NCBI GenBank assembly: GCA_021848385.1
Contig: JAJZUQ010000003.1
Span: 1-64,000 of the forward strand
Source of the DNA: Deltaproteobacteria bacterium
GTDB lineage: Bacteria; Desulfobacterota; Desulfuromonadia; Geobacterales; Geobacteraceae
Reading direction: 5' to 3'
DNA: 64,000 nucleotides
Below are positions 26,228-35,599 of this stretch, piece by piece (position 1 is the stretch's first letter; each line of letters opens with the position of its first letter). The notes under the pieces are model-generated. The model worked only from the letters and a program-made list of their open reading frames with translations. It did not search any database and was not told where the DNA came from. A program made the translations under genes and the position numbers.

Positions 26228-27691
26228 CTACTGCGAAGTGGCAAAATTCGCCTGTTTGACCACCATGTCCACCACCGGCAGCGCCGGTACCTTGTCCAGG
26301 CCGTAAATCGCCTTCAGGTCGATGTCCTTGGGCACGGCTCCCAGGAGTGCCTCGGCCTCCTTCTGGCCTGCCTGGCGGAACCGGAGCTTCGCCTCGACCG
26401 TGACGGTCTTCGCGCCATTGGCGGGGAAGCCGTAATGGACATCCTTGAACCCCCGGGGTGGAATGGTTTCGTGGCGGGAGAAGGCTGTAACCTTCCATGG
26501 ATCGATGGCGAAGTGGAAATCGTTCCCCATCCCGTCGGAGTTGAAGCTGCGGGTGTCCGCGGGGAGTGAGCCCTCGGGGGTAAGGGAGCCGCTTGTCATG
26601 ATGACTTTACCCGCTTCGTCCTTTGCCGTTATCTCAAGCCACATCTCCCGGACGTTGGTGAGGGATGTGGGAAGGTTGTGGCCGGCCCGGATGTTCTTCA
26701 CGCGTACTTTCACCTCCGCAAGCCTGCCGTCACGGTAGACCGGGGAGAGTTCCAGATCGGCCGCCGACTTCAGCCGCTCGACCGCCATGTCGTACTGCTG
26801 CATGAGGCTCTTGGCCAGTTTTTCGTCTCCCGCCTTTTTTGCCGCCCCGGCCGCCAGGTAGGAAAGGAGGAAGTTGGCGCCGTTGAAGTAGTGACGATAC
26901 TCTCCCCGCTCCGGTTTCCTGAATTCATCAGCGGATTTCTTGAAGGTTTCCGTGTCTACCATGTGGCAGTCCTGGCAGAGAATCTCCTTCTGAGCGTAGG
27001 GGCCGTGCTTCCACTCCAGGTAGGTGGCTTCGATGGGGAAGTGGGCATCGTAGTGATAGACCTGGTGGCAGCCGGCGCAGAGGTCGGCCTGGAGATGGAG
27101 GGACGACTCCTCGCACTTGTGGAAACCGGCGCCGCAGTTATCGGACGGCTTGAAGGGGCCACGCTTGATCAGGGTTTGTCCCTCCGTTGTCTCCACTCCC
27201 GGGGTCAGGATGAAAGAGCCGTTCTCCGGTTCGTGGGAGGGGGTCTGCCAGTGGGTGGTGCCGCTGATGGAGTGGCAGATGTCGCAGGACACCCCTGCCA
27301 GGGCCATGTCGGAGAGTCCCGCGTTACCCGGACCCTTCACTTCTCCGGTGACCACGCCGGCCGGAGAATGGCACCCCTCGCACTGGCGGGCAATATCGTG
27401 CCCCACCGCCTTGACCCCCTTGTTCAGCTCTCCCTGGTAAACCGGGTCCTTGAAGGCGAGGCTGTGGACCGAGCCGTTCCATTCCTTGTACTGCTTGGAG
27501 TGGCAACCGCCGCAATTCCTCGGCTCGTTGAAAGGGACGGATGACTTGTTCCATTTGATGAGAGACGGGTAGTAGGGATAGAACTCCTGGTTTACGTCGA
27601 AGACCTTGGATGCGGCAAGCGCTGATCCGGCACACAGTGCCAGAATCAGAGCCGTTAAAGCCAGGGTACGTAACGGGTGCATGCGATTCAT
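26228..27691 (-). CDS. Pentaheme c-type cytochrome with C-terminal beta domain
   Basis: 487 aa from the ATG at 27691 (GGAGG 5 nt upstream). A signal peptide ends at about residue 27 (SALAASK). Five CxxCH sites occur in the N-terminal half: CGGCH, CEGCH, CDICH, CAGCH and CQDCH. After them comes a helical segment and a C-terminal all-beta region of about 180 residues (NIRAGHNLPTSL, TSGSLTPEG). It resembles cytochrome c554-related multiheme proteins and is likely periplasmic. A CGAGFHKC stretch near residue 205 is not a canonical heme site. The redox partner is unknown. Confidence 0.88.
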   Translation of the reverse strand: MNRMHPLRTLALTALILALCAGSALAASKVFDVNQEFYPYYPSLIKWNKSSVPFNEPRNCGGCHSKQYKEWNGSVHSLAFKDPVYQGELNKGVKAVGHDIARQCEGCHSPAGVVTGEVKGPGNAGLSDMALAGVSCDICHSISGTTHWQTPSHEPENGSFILTPGVETTEGQTLIKRGPFKPSDNCGAGFHKCEESSLHLQADLCAGCHQVYHYDAHFPIEATYLEWKHGPYAQKEILCQDCHMVDTETFKKSADEFRKPERGEYRHYFNGANFLLSYLAAGAAKKAGDEKLAKSLMQQYDMAVERLKSAADLELSPVYRDGRLAEVKVRVKNIRAGHNLPTSLTNVREMWLEITAKDEAGKVIMTSGSLTPEGSLPADTRSFNSDGMGNDFHFAIDPWKVTAFSRHETIPPRGFKDVHYGFPANGAKTVTVEAKLRFRQAGQKEAEALLGAVPKDIDLKAIYGLDKVPALPVVDMVVKQANFATSQ

Positions 27692-27810
27692 CGGTACCTC
27701 CAGGGGATGGGATTGGCGCGCATTGGTGTTTATAAATGTATCCAACGGCACGGGGTGCGTCAACCTTCCGACGGTAAAAATCCCCGTCAGGATCGGCCTT
27801 GCTGCCTGAT

Positions 27811-29439
27811 TCACAGACCGCTGACTATGGCCCCCTCCGGGTACTCGACCGTGAAGCTGAGGAGGATTTCCTTCTTTTCCTTCGGCTGGAGGGTGAGCTG
27901 CCAGGTGAGGAGCCCCTGCTCGTCACGCTTTGCAGGGGGCACCGAAATCTCCACGTCCTTTACTTCCACCTGATTGTTCTGGCTGACCGGCAGCTGGTCG
28001 CGCAGTTCAAGTTCAACCGCTGCCCGTTTCAGGTTCTGGACGGTGGTACGGTAGGAGAGCTTGAGGCGAACGGCCTTGCCGAACAGGCCGGGAGCGCTTT
28101 TTTCCCGCTTCAGCTGCTCGTGCTTCACTACGATCTGCGGGTCTTCACCGAAGCCGAGCCTGACTTCCTCTCCCATGGGAACCTGTGGAATCCGGCCGGT
28201 GCCGACGAATTCGGGGCCGATGAACAGGTTGGCGTTGCCGGGGAGAAGGGGATAGGGGAGGGAGTTGGTGAGCGTGGCGTGGAGAAAGGCGCTTTCCCTG
28301 AGTTTCGGCACCGCAAGGTAGCTGAACCGGGCCGCTATGCGTTGGTGGTCAAGGGGGAAGCGGTGCGCAACGCCGTCGCTCGGGATGGTCACCGGGCGCT
28401 GCAGGGCGAATTTCACCTGGAGGCCGCTGTCGACGATGTCTGCCGACGCCTGCTCCGTTTCCTTGTCCTCGGCCATTTCGGCCTTAACCGCTGCAGGTGC
28501 CATGGCAGCTGCTTCCATGGGGGCTTCACGCAAGGCCTTGAAACGCGGTCGAGGCTGATAGATATCGAGCCACCAGGGACGGAGTTCCGGGGGTGCGGTG
28601 CCGGTCGCCGGCGAGGCGGTTGAGAGGCGTGCCGCAATGTTCGGCCAGTTTTCGCCGCTCTGCTGGCGTATATCCGCAGCCAGGTCGAACTCCGCCTCTC
28701 CCGTTTCAGGAAGGGCCCGAATGGTGTAGAGGGGGGTCCACGCCGTCTGCATGACGGTGTATCCCAGTTCCAGACCGAATTCACCACCCTTGGCCACGTC
28801 GAGCAGTACGCTGGCCCGTTTTCCCTCCAGCGGCTTCTGCTGCTGCATGGCTTCCAGTCGCTTGCGAAGCGTTTCCAGCCGCTCCTCCTGCTCCTTCTTT
28901 CGTTTTAGCTGCTCTAGCCGTTTTGCCTTGACCTCCGTCAGACGGGTGCCGACAAAGTTCAACGTCCGTTCCCAGGCGGCGACGTCCGGCTTGCCGGCAG
29001 CAACTTCCCGGGAGGCCGCTCCCGCCGATGACGACTCGATGGAGGCGAGGAACTTCTCCTGACTGGCCAGCACCTCCATCTTGTCGCCGGTCTGACGCAG
29101 TTCCCACTGCTGGGCATCGATTGCCGTCCGGAGTTCGTTCAGTTCGGGCAAGGCCGAGGTTTCGCTGAAACGGTCCGCCAGCTCGACTCCGAGAATCCTG
29201 ACAGTCGCAGCCCCCTTGCCGCTTACCCTGAGAGAAGTGGGGATGAGGGTGACAGGGAGCGGATCGAACACCACCGTCTGGGGGCCGGCGGGGAGGGTGA
29301 GTTGCGCGGTGCGGGTGACTGCGGTCCGGTCAGGGTAGACCGTCACGGCGGTGATCGTGCCTGGCGCGGCGAGGTCAGCGGCTCCGGCAATGCCGGCGCA
29401 AAGCAGGATGAATAGCAGCAGCATAAACGGTCGTGGCAT
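27811..29439 (-). CDS. MuiA/DUF4139 family secreted protein
   Basis: 542 aa. A cleavable signal (to about residue 20) is followed by the DUF4140 N-terminal beta domain (ITAVTVYPDRTAVTRTAQL), a central coiled coil (about 115-215) and the DUF4139 domain (LELGYTVMQTAWTPLYTIRA to the C-terminus). The architecture is that of 'mucoidy inhibitor A' proteins, whose biochemical role is unclear. The protein is likely periplasmic or outer-membrane associated. It is probably the first gene of a minus-strand pair with the cytochrome 119 bp downstream. Confidence 0.85.
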   Translation of the reverse strand: MPRPFMLLLFILLCAGIAGAADLAAPGTITAVTVYPDRTAVTRTAQLTLPAGPQTVVFDPLPVTLIPTSLRVSGKGAATVRILGVELADRFSETSALPELNELRTAIDAQQWELRQTGDKMEVLASQEKFLASIESSSAGAASREVAAGKPDVAAWERTLNFVGTRLTEVKAKRLEQLKRKKEQEERLETLRKRLEAMQQQKPLEGKRASVLLDVAKGGEFGLELGYTVMQTAWTPLYTIRALPETGEAEFDLAADIRQQSGENWPNIAARLSTASPATGTAPPELRPWWLDIYQPRPRFKALREAPMEAAAMAPAAVKAEMAEDKETEQASADIVDSGLQVKFALQRPVTIPSDGVAHRFPLDHQRIAARFSYLAVPKLRESAFLHATLTNSLPYPLLPGNANLFIGPEFVGTGRIPQVPMGEEVRLGFGEDPQIVVKHEQLKREKSAPGLFGKAVRLKLSYRTTVQNLKRAAVELELRDQLPVSQNNQVEVKDVEISVPPAKRDEQGLLTWQLTLQPKEKKEILLSFTVEYPEGAIVSGL

Positions 29440-29708
29440 GGATAGTCCTCCTCGGAATGGGATGAATCAAGCTGCGGCGGTTTGGGGGTCCTCTTTCGCT
29501 CAGCCGGGCTCCGGCAACTGCCGGTTTTGGGTCGAATTGCAAGGGATAGTGTACCCCTTCCCGTGGCGCCGGCAAGTCAGATGTACTACAGTAATTCCGG
29601 CGGAAAGAATTGGTGGTATACTGTAACCAGGAAGCAGGGAATAAAAACAGACAGTTAATAATGCCGGTATGATGCTATGGGGTGCCGGCGTTGAAAGGTG
29701 GTGGCAAG

Positions 29709-30194
29709 ATGAACGTGTTCGATTTCGCCATGGAAAAAGAAGAGGAAAGCAGGGTGTTCTATGAAAAACTTGCAAAAGCGGCAGGCACCGGAGAACTGAA
29801 GTCCATCTTCAGCCTGCTGGCAGAGTCCGAGCGGGAGCACCACAAGCACCTGGCGGCGCTGAAAGCCGGTACCGATCCCGCGATGGCCGAGTCGGTTGTG
29901 CTTACCGAGGCAAGGAAGCAGATAGGGAAGATCGTCGGTGATGCTGCTCCTGACACGGTTCTGGCGGAAGACAAAGATGGATACGGCCAAGCCATAAAGG
30001 CGGAGGAGGAGAGCATCCGGCTCTATGAAGAACTGGCCGGGAAAGAGCAGAACGCCGCCGCAGCCAGGATTCTGAAACGGCTCGCCAAGGAAGAACGACA
30101 CCATCTGGAGGTCATGGAGAATATCTATGAATTCGTCGAATCCCCCCGCACGTACCTGGCCTGGGGCGAATTCGGCAATCTGAAGGAATACTGA
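29709..30194 (+). CDS. Ferritin-like/rubrerythrin-type diiron protein
   Basis: 161 aa from the ATG at 29709 (GGTGGTGGC upstream). The four-helix bundle has paired carboxylate/His motifs: EKEEESRVFYEKL, ESEREHHKHL, KAEEESIRLYEEL and AKEERHHLEVME, the ExxH pattern of diiron ferritin-like proteins. It lacks the C-terminal rubredoxin domain of classical rubrerythrin. A role in peroxide or iron handling is likely from the family. Confidence 0.85.
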   Translation: MNVFDFAMEKEEESRVFYEKLAKAAGTGELKSIFSLLAESEREHHKHLAALKAGTDPAMAESVVLTEARKQIGKIVGDAAPDTVLAEDKDGYGQAIKAEEESIRLYEELAGKEQNAAAARILKRLAKEERHHLEVMENIYEFVESPRTYLAWGEFGNLKEY

Positions 30195-30305
30195 CCACAA
30201 GGGCTTATGTTTGCGTATCCGCTTGGAGAGGCTTGCTTGCCCACTCGCTCGTCAAGGCGGTTGCAGGTGAGCTGTGAAGTGAACACAACTTAAAGAGAGA
30301 AATAA

Positions 30306-30344
30306 AGCAGTGCCTCACTCGGCGTCTCCGAATGAGGCACTGCT
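30306..30344. terminator. 12-bp perfect palindrome, probable bidirectional terminator
   Basis: AGCAGTGCCTCA (30306-30317) pairs with TGAGGCACTGCT (30333-30344). The loop itself contains TCGG/CCGA pairing. It is flanked by T/C-rich DNA on the right and A-rich DNA on the left. The rest of 30195-30657 has no convincing gene; a second hairpin occurs at 30445-30481 (GTATGGCG/CGCCATAC). Confidence 0.65.
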
Positions 30345-30657
30345 CTTCTCTGCAACTCTTTCTGTAAAGATTATGTGATACACTATGAGAAAACAACCGT
30401 TCACAGTGAGGGCCAAAACCATGACAAGACAGGTGGCTGTAATCGTATGGCGTCTACTTTCCTGTTCCGGATGCGCCATACCCCACAAGGGAATCGGCAA
30501 CAATCCTCCTTTCTCTGCTATCATTTTATGCGACGATCTTGAAATAACGTGGCAGGCTGAATGAAACCGTTTCGGCACCTTTGTTTCACCCTTATAGCAA
30601 CTAAGAATCCCCAATGTCACGCGGGATCACCGATTCATATTTTACAGAGAAAGGGTA

Positions 30658-31500
30658 ATGTCCATGACAAGCAGGGCCATGCTGTGCCCACGCTGCGGGC
30701 GGCTTATCGGTAGCGATGAGACCGTCTGCTCATGGTGCGGGGCCTCCCGCACCAACCCCTGGTGGAAGGCAATGGGGTGGATCCGTGGTTCGTTGCGTGA
30801 TGACTGGCTGGTGCATTCGATCATCACCGTCAACATAATCTTCTATGTGATGTCACTTCTCCTGACGAGAAATCATTCCTTCAGCCTCAATCCGCTCGGT
30901 TTTCTCGCCCCTGGACAGACCAGCCTGCTTCTGCTTGGAGCATCAGGAACCATACCTGTCGACGAGTATGGCCGGTACTGGTCATTACTCAGTGCGAACT
31001 ACCTGCATGGCGGAATTTTGCACATCGTCTTCAACCTCATGGCCTTCCGACAGATTGCGCCGTGGGTTAGCCGGGAATATGGCGACAGCAGGATGTTCAC
31101 CATTTATACAATCGGCGGGGTAGGGGGATATTTCCTTTCCTACCTGGCAGGGATACCTTTTACAATCGGCGCCTCCGCGGCTATATGCGCCTTGATCGGT
31201 TCTCTCCTTTACTATGGCAAGAGCAGGGGGGGAACATACGGCACCATGGTCTATCGCGAAGTTTGGGGATGGGTCATAAGCCTTTTCCTGTTCGGCTTCA
31301 TAGTGCCGGGTATCAACAATTGGGCTCATGGAGGCGGCATAATCAGCGGAATATTGCTTGGAGTGCTGCTGGGATACAGTGAGAAGAGGCCTGTGACACC
31401 GCTTCACCATCTGATTGCCATAATCTGCGGCATAGCTACAATCGCATGCCTCACATGGGCTACGGTCGGCGCAGTCGCGTTCCGGTTTGTCGGGGGATAG
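30658..31500 (+). CDS. Rhomboid-family intramembrane serine protease with zinc ribbon
   Basis: 280 aa. An N-terminal zinc ribbon (CPRCG..CSWCG, residues 10-28) precedes six membrane segments. NYLHGGILHIVFN is the HxxxxHxxxN element of rhomboids. The catalytic Ser is in TIGASAAICALIG and the catalytic His is in NNWAHGGG. It should cleave membrane proteins within the bilayer. The ATG has GAAAGGG just upstream. Substrates are unknown. Confidence 0.9.
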   Translation: MSMTSRAMLCPRCGRLIGSDETVCSWCGASRTNPWWKAMGWIRGSLRDDWLVHSIITVNIIFYVMSLLLTRNHSFSLNPLGFLAPGQTSLLLLGASGTIPVDEYGRYWSLLSANYLHGGILHIVFNLMAFRQIAPWVSREYGDSRMFTIYTIGGVGGYFLSYLAGIPFTIGASAAICALIGSLLYYGKSRGGTYGTMVYREVWGWVISLFLFGFIVPGINNWAHGGGIISGILLGVLLGYSEKRPVTPLHHLIAIICGIATIACLTWATVGAVAFRFVGG

Positions 31501-31724
31501 GAGGTGGCACGACTTTTCCACCGCATCTATCGCCAGGGCACCGTCACATCGAACGGCAGGACTGGCGCCTGGGGGGGCGGGATCAGGGCAGAGGAGGGAG
31601 CATTGCCGGGGAGCTGCATACCATGTCCCGGGGAATCACATTGGCAAATAATGGCTTTTCCAAGGGGAATCTCCTCCGTTTTCTCCATTAGTTGTTCCCT
31701 GGGTAACGACGGCAACAACTCCTG

Positions 31725-32474
31725 TTACTTCGGGGCAAAAAATTCCGCAGGAATCTTCCGGTTAATCGTGATTTCGCTCAGAACTATTTCCGATAGTTTC
31801 GTATCGCCGGCAAAATTGATCAGTCTATAGGGGAAGAGAACCCCGTCGATTGCATGGAAATCGCTGTATTCGGTGGACAGTTCACCAGCCCCCATCATTC
31901 CCATGGCAAAGGTGGAAGAAACCTTTACTATCAGGTGGGTTTTCGCATCAATACGGAGACGCAGCTGGGGAGCATTTTTCAGTTCAATCAGTAACAGATA
32001 CCCATCGCGGCCATTGTGGCTCTGTTTCCCTCCATACTTCACCTGGAGGGATCCATCCGCGAGTCCCATCGGCAGGTCAAGATAACTGTACTGATAGATC
32101 ATGGACTGGAGCACAAGGGGGGAAACCGGAACTAATCCTCCGTTTCCCACATGCCAGCCATGATTTTTATTGAGAATCCGTATTTCGCCTCCCTGCTCCG
32201 GCATTACTTCGATGCGCAGTTTGCCGGGCCGCTCGAAGTAGCGGGCATAGTTACCCTCTTCCCCATTGAGAAATTCCGTTATTCGACCCTTGGCCGTGAC
32301 CGACATAACCTTTCTGACAGCCCCTGCGCCTCCGTAAGCCTTGAGCACGGAAGCAACGAGTTCACTGCCAGACGGGTCAATTTGCCGCTCCGTCCCACGA
32401 CACCTGTCGGGGAAAAACAGCAGGGACAGCCCTAAAGTTGCGGCAGTAATGTAGAGATAGCGTCGCGATGACAT
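31725..32474 (-). CDS. LolA-like periplasmic lipoprotein-sorting protein
   Basis: About 249 aa from the ATG at 32474 (GAGGAAACC before it). The N-terminal hydrophobic segment suggests secretion. The body has the LolA/LolB-like beta-barrel pattern: KVMSVTAKGRITEFLNG, YFERPGKLRIEV, NHGWHVGN and a late SDFHAIDGVLFPYRLINFAG. It is more like the diverse 'outer membrane lipoprotein-sorting' proteins than the canonical LolA. The 224 bp between the rhomboid gene and this stop hold no gene. Confidence 0.7.
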   Translation of the reverse strand: MSSRRYLYITAATLGLSLLFFPDRCRGTERQIDPSGSELVASVLKAYGGAGAVRKVMSVTAKGRITEFLNGEEGNYARYFERPGKLRIEVMPEQGGEIRILNKNHGWHVGNGGLVPVSPLVLQSMIYQYSYLDLPMGLADGSLQVKYGGKQSHNGRDGYLLLIELKNAPQLRLRIDAKTHLIVKVSSTFAMGMMGAGELSTEYSDFHAIDGVLFPYRLINFAGDTKLSEIVLSEITINRKIPAEFFAPK

Positions 32475-32605
32475 GGTTTCCTCGTCACCAGTGCACTGGA
32501 GCAGACTGTCGCTTGTCACGGTTGATGCGGATCAGTCAGTTCATGGCGACTGCACGTTTACGGGCAAGGGCCTTGCCGGCAATGGACGAACCTGCTGTCC
32601 GAGCC

Positions 32606-32935
32606 TTATTTGCCTGCAGCCTTATGGTGACAGCGCGTACAGTTATCCTTGATCGTGAAGGCTTTCTTGCCATCGTGACATCTCCCGCAATACTTGCCGG
32701 CGTACAGGTCATTCATGGTTATCTTGACGGTCCCCTGTTTCATCTTGGGAAAGACTTCCGGGTTGTGACAGTCAGAACAGGTCAATCCGGCATTCTTGTG
32801 CACTGTCCCGTCGAATATCACGGTACCCATCGGGCTCCCTGTGAATTCCAGCGTCTTGCCAGGCCCGACCGCAAGAGCACTGCTGCCAGCAACAACCGTT
32901 AGGATCAAACTTAGTGCCGTTATCAACTTTTTCAT
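32606..32935 (-). CDS. Triheme c7-type cytochrome
   Basis: 109 aa with a signal peptide ending near ALAVG (about residue 22). There are three CxxCH sites, CSDCH, CGRCH and CTRCH, in the layout of the c7-type triheme domain (TIGR04257): GSPMGTVIFDG..H, then ITMNDLYAGKYCGRCHDGKKAF. It would be a small periplasmic electron carrier. The ATG has AAGGGAGCATGTT upstream. Confidence 0.92.
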   Translation of the reverse strand: MKKLITALSLILTVVAGSSALAVGPGKTLEFTGSPMGTVIFDGTVHKNAGLTCSDCHNPEVFPKMKQGTVKITMNDLYAGKYCGRCHDGKKAFTIKDNCTRCHHKAAGK

Positions 32936-33100
32936 AACATGCTCCCTTTCCCTTTTTGGATGGTTCCTGTTGATGGTAGTGAATATGCTTCCGGAATCAA
33001 CCGACCCATCTCTGAAATGAACTACCCCGCCGCAAAGTTGCTGGAAACAAGCAGACCGCGTTTAGAATTATACAGGTGCTTTCCATATGGAATCTCTGCA

Positions 33101-34363
33101 CTACAGCTCTTGGATCAAGGTGCTTAACAGATCTTTAAGGGACTCATACCGTTCCTGAACGGCAGGATCATTTTTTTCAGGGCTAGCCGTGAGAGCCTGG
33201 ATACTCCTTACTGCCGCATCCATTTCCCCGAGCGATCCTTTGATCACCATCTTGCCCTGCTTTGCCTTCTTCAGGTAGGCTGCGGCCATGTCAAGCTCTT
33301 CGACGGCCTTGGCCGGCTCCGCAGTCGTTACCTGGTATGTTTCGGCATAATCAACGTGTAGCTTAGCCTCGATAAGGCTGTCTTCAACTTTAAGTGTGGT
33401 TTCCTCTTCCGATATAGCGGCAGAGAGGTAAGCCGCAGACCGCTCGGAAAGAGCCTTGCTCTTTTCCCAGGCAGCCTTCAACTCCGTTCCTGTAACCTTT
33501 CCTTCGCCTGCCAGTTTTTTCTCCAGCGCTGCAACTTCCTGCGAAAGTTTACCGGCCTCTTCTTTCACCTTTGCGCTTCCGCCGGCTTCCGCCTTCTCCA
33601 GATAACCCCTGGCTTGTTTAAGGTGTCCCCCCGTATCGGTACGTCCCGCAGTGGAATAATTGCGGAAAGCCAGCCAGCTTTCCCGGTTTGCCTGCAAAAG
33701 GGGTGAATGCAATCCGGTGTAGAGAGTCAGAGCCCTCTGTTCGGCGACTTGCAGGGCTTCGTCAGCCTTTCTGGCATCTTTTGCGTCTAGATATTTCTGC
33801 GCCTTGCTCAGGCCCTGCTTCAACCTGAGCAGCGGCAGTTCCACTTCGATAATGATCAGAGATTTATCCGCCTTGGATAATTCCCCATCGGCTTTCCGTT
33901 TATCGTCTTTTTCCAGATAGCCCTTTGCCCGGTCGATATGCATCTTTGCCTTATCGGTCGGGAGATAGATGGATATCTTATCCAGGGAGGAATATATGGG
34001 GGGGAGGTCCCGCAATATTCGCTCTGTTGGTTCAAACTCAAGGTGGTTACGGGCAATTGAGATGAGATTCTTTACTGTCGAGGTCGAAAGATCATCCCTG
34101 ATGCTCTCCAGCAGCCTTGCGGACTCAGTAACATCACGACTGGCACTCGCCCATGCCTCGCGATGAATAGCGGCGCGAGCCTGGGCGAGGTGCCGCAAGG
34201 CGATGACTGTAGTCCTGTCTATGGCAGATTCCACATCGGGCATGATGCTCCTGTACGATACGGAACTGTCGCCCTGTGTCAGTTGGGCGCAGGCAGGAGC
34301 GGCTATAATCATTGTGAAGATAAGAGCTACGGCAGTTGAATAAAACTGGCGCTTTCTTCTCAT
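33101..34363 (-). CDS. YfdX-family periplasmic protein
   Basis: 420 aa. A signal peptide (cleavage near CAQLTQ, residue 26) is followed by an almost wholly helical protein with two similar halves containing HLAQARAAIHREAW and ALSLYTG-like segments, as in the YfdX family (PF10938). Pseudo-repeats (ARKADEALQVAEQ, DDKRKADGELSKAD) suggest duplication; YfdX monomers are usually about 200 aa, so this is roughly double length. In enterobacteria YfdX is tied to acid and multidrug stress. The role here is unknown. Confidence 0.7.
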   Translation of the reverse strand: MRRKRQFYSTAVALIFTMIIAAPACAQLTQGDSSVSYRSIMPDVESAIDRTTVIALRHLAQARAAIHREAWASASRDVTESARLLESIRDDLSTSTVKNLISIARNHLEFEPTERILRDLPPIYSSLDKISIYLPTDKAKMHIDRAKGYLEKDDKRKADGELSKADKSLIIIEVELPLLRLKQGLSKAQKYLDAKDARKADEALQVAEQRALTLYTGLHSPLLQANRESWLAFRNYSTAGRTDTGGHLKQARGYLEKAEAGGSAKVKEEAGKLSQEVAALEKKLAGEGKVTGTELKAAWEKSKALSERSAAYLSAAISEEETTLKVEDSLIEAKLHVDYAETYQVTTAEPAKAVEELDMAAAYLKKAKQGKMVIKGSLGEMDAAVRSIQALTASPEKNDPAVQERYESLKDLLSTLIQEL

Positions 34364-34491
34364 GTTTTTTCTCTTTTCCGTGAAGTGAGAGGTCTTAATG
34401 TGCCGAAACTGCGTAGCACTAAAATCGGGAATACATTGCTCAACCGCTAGTTGCAGTCAGTCATACACGTCGAGCGATAACATATTTCATT

Positions 34492-34964
34492 TTATCGCCA
34501 TACGCCTTGCTCGGCAACTCCCTGTACCACGCAGATTCCTCGCGCATGGACATGTTTCAGCATGGGGGCGAAGGATCGATGTCGAACCACACGCCCAAGG
34601 GTGCCGCGAAGCGCCCGGTACCAATGTCGATCTCAAGGCCAACCCCTTGCCAGGGCAGCAGTGATCCTCTCTTCGGCAGTTGAACACTGACTTCACTCGT
34701 ACTAAAGGGCTATTTCTGTAATTCCAGGCTCATTGCTCCATCCAATCAACTCACCTTGCGGGTTCGGACAGGATCGGCTGCGGACGCTTCATTTCACCAA
34801 GAATTACGACGAAATACCCCTCATGTACTCCTTTCGGCAGTATTCACCTGCCGTGTTCAGGGTGATCGTACTGCCAGCAGTTCGGAGCCGTATGCGGCAC
34901 CGTGCCTGTCATACCAATTGTCATAACGGCCGTGGTAAGCGTCGAACGTGGAGTTTCTGGCCAT
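34492..34964 (-). pseudogene. Decayed SAM-dependent methyltransferase
   Basis: Starting at ATG 34964, with AAGGAG upstream, 35 codons read as a typical methyltransferase N-terminus (STFDAYHGRYDNWYDRHGAA) before a stop at 34857. After an unrelated ~190-bp stretch, 34667-34492 continues the same family: LLPWQGVGLEIDIGTGRFA, then, after a frameshift near 34575, MLKHVHARGICVVQGVAEQ, then a stop. These are the N-terminus, SAM motif I (GTGRFAAPLG) and motif II region of one gene broken by an insertion and a frameshift, with the 3' half lost. The remaining parts of 34364-35065 show nothing recognisable. Confidence 0.7.
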
Positions 34965-35065
34965 GAAACAACTCCTTGTTTGTCAGGACGAGCACTCGCT
35001 GTATTCATGGCAACCTGAATTGGCGCCTCTACTCAGACGCCTGAAGCTCCCTCCGGCGTTCTCTC

Positions 35066-35518
35066 CTACCGTCTCCACCCGCTCCAGACAGGAATCCCTC
35101 TGTCGTCGCGCAGTTTGAGCACCCCATCCCCTTTCTTCACAATAGCTGCGATAATTACCTGCTCCCCGGCAATCGTCACTCGTGAGCCTTTGACCTCAAT
35201 GGCATCCCCTTTCTCAATCCGGGCATCGAGCCGCTCGATATACCAGGTTGGCCCCAGGTGAATGGAAATAGTCCCCTTGCCGGTCTTGAGTTGGAGGTGG
35301 ATACCGGTGCCCATCCCCTTCATCGGGGTTATCCGGTCCACGGAGATCACTTCTCCACTCACGGTTTCCACCGTGGCAGGGTTGTACATCCGCTGGTAGG
35401 AACCCCCCATCCCCCATCCCCCGCTGCCACGCCCAATTCCGGGTGCGGCGACGGCCGTCACGGCCAGCGAAACCATTACCATCGCGCTCAGGATTCCAAC
35501 AAGAATTACCCTTTTCAT
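35066..35518 (-). CDS. Small secreted protein, OB-fold-like
   Basis: 150 aa from the ATG at 35518 (AAGGAGG 7 nt upstream). A clear signal peptide ends near VAAPGIG. A Gly-rich stretch (GRGSGGWGMGG) is followed by a compact beta domain: ETVSGEVISVDRI, GIHLQLKTGKGTISIHLGP, GDAIEVKGSRV. This resembles periplasmic OB-fold/DUF5666-type domains. Function is unknown. The AAGGAGG and isolated position suggest a single gene. Confidence 0.75.
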   Translation of the reverse strand: MKRVILVGILSAMVMVSLAVTAVAAPGIGRGSGGWGMGGSYQRMYNPATVETVSGEVISVDRITPMKGMGTGIHLQLKTGKGTISIHLGPTWYIERLDARIEKGDAIEVKGSRVTIAGEQVIIAAIVKKGDGVLKLRDDRGIPVWSGWRR

Positions 35519-35599
35519 TTCAACCTCCTTAAGATGTCTTACCCGAAGTCTACTCCCCTGCGCCAATTTTTCAAATCCGGCCGGACGTTATGACGTAAA

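Noticed and set aside
27063-27130. CGAGFHKC in the pentaheme cytochrome as a sixth heme site
   Set aside because: It does not fit CxxCH or the known CxxCK/Cx(n)CH variants.
31504-31522. TGGCACGACTTTTCC resembling a -24/-12 sigma-54 promoter after the rhomboid gene
   Set aside because: The essential -12 GC is CC, and no gene starts downstream on that strand.
31725-32474. Canonical LolA
   Set aside because: The beta pattern fits the superfamily, but length, termini and lack of LolA signature residues argue for a divergent relative, so no lolA symbol was given.
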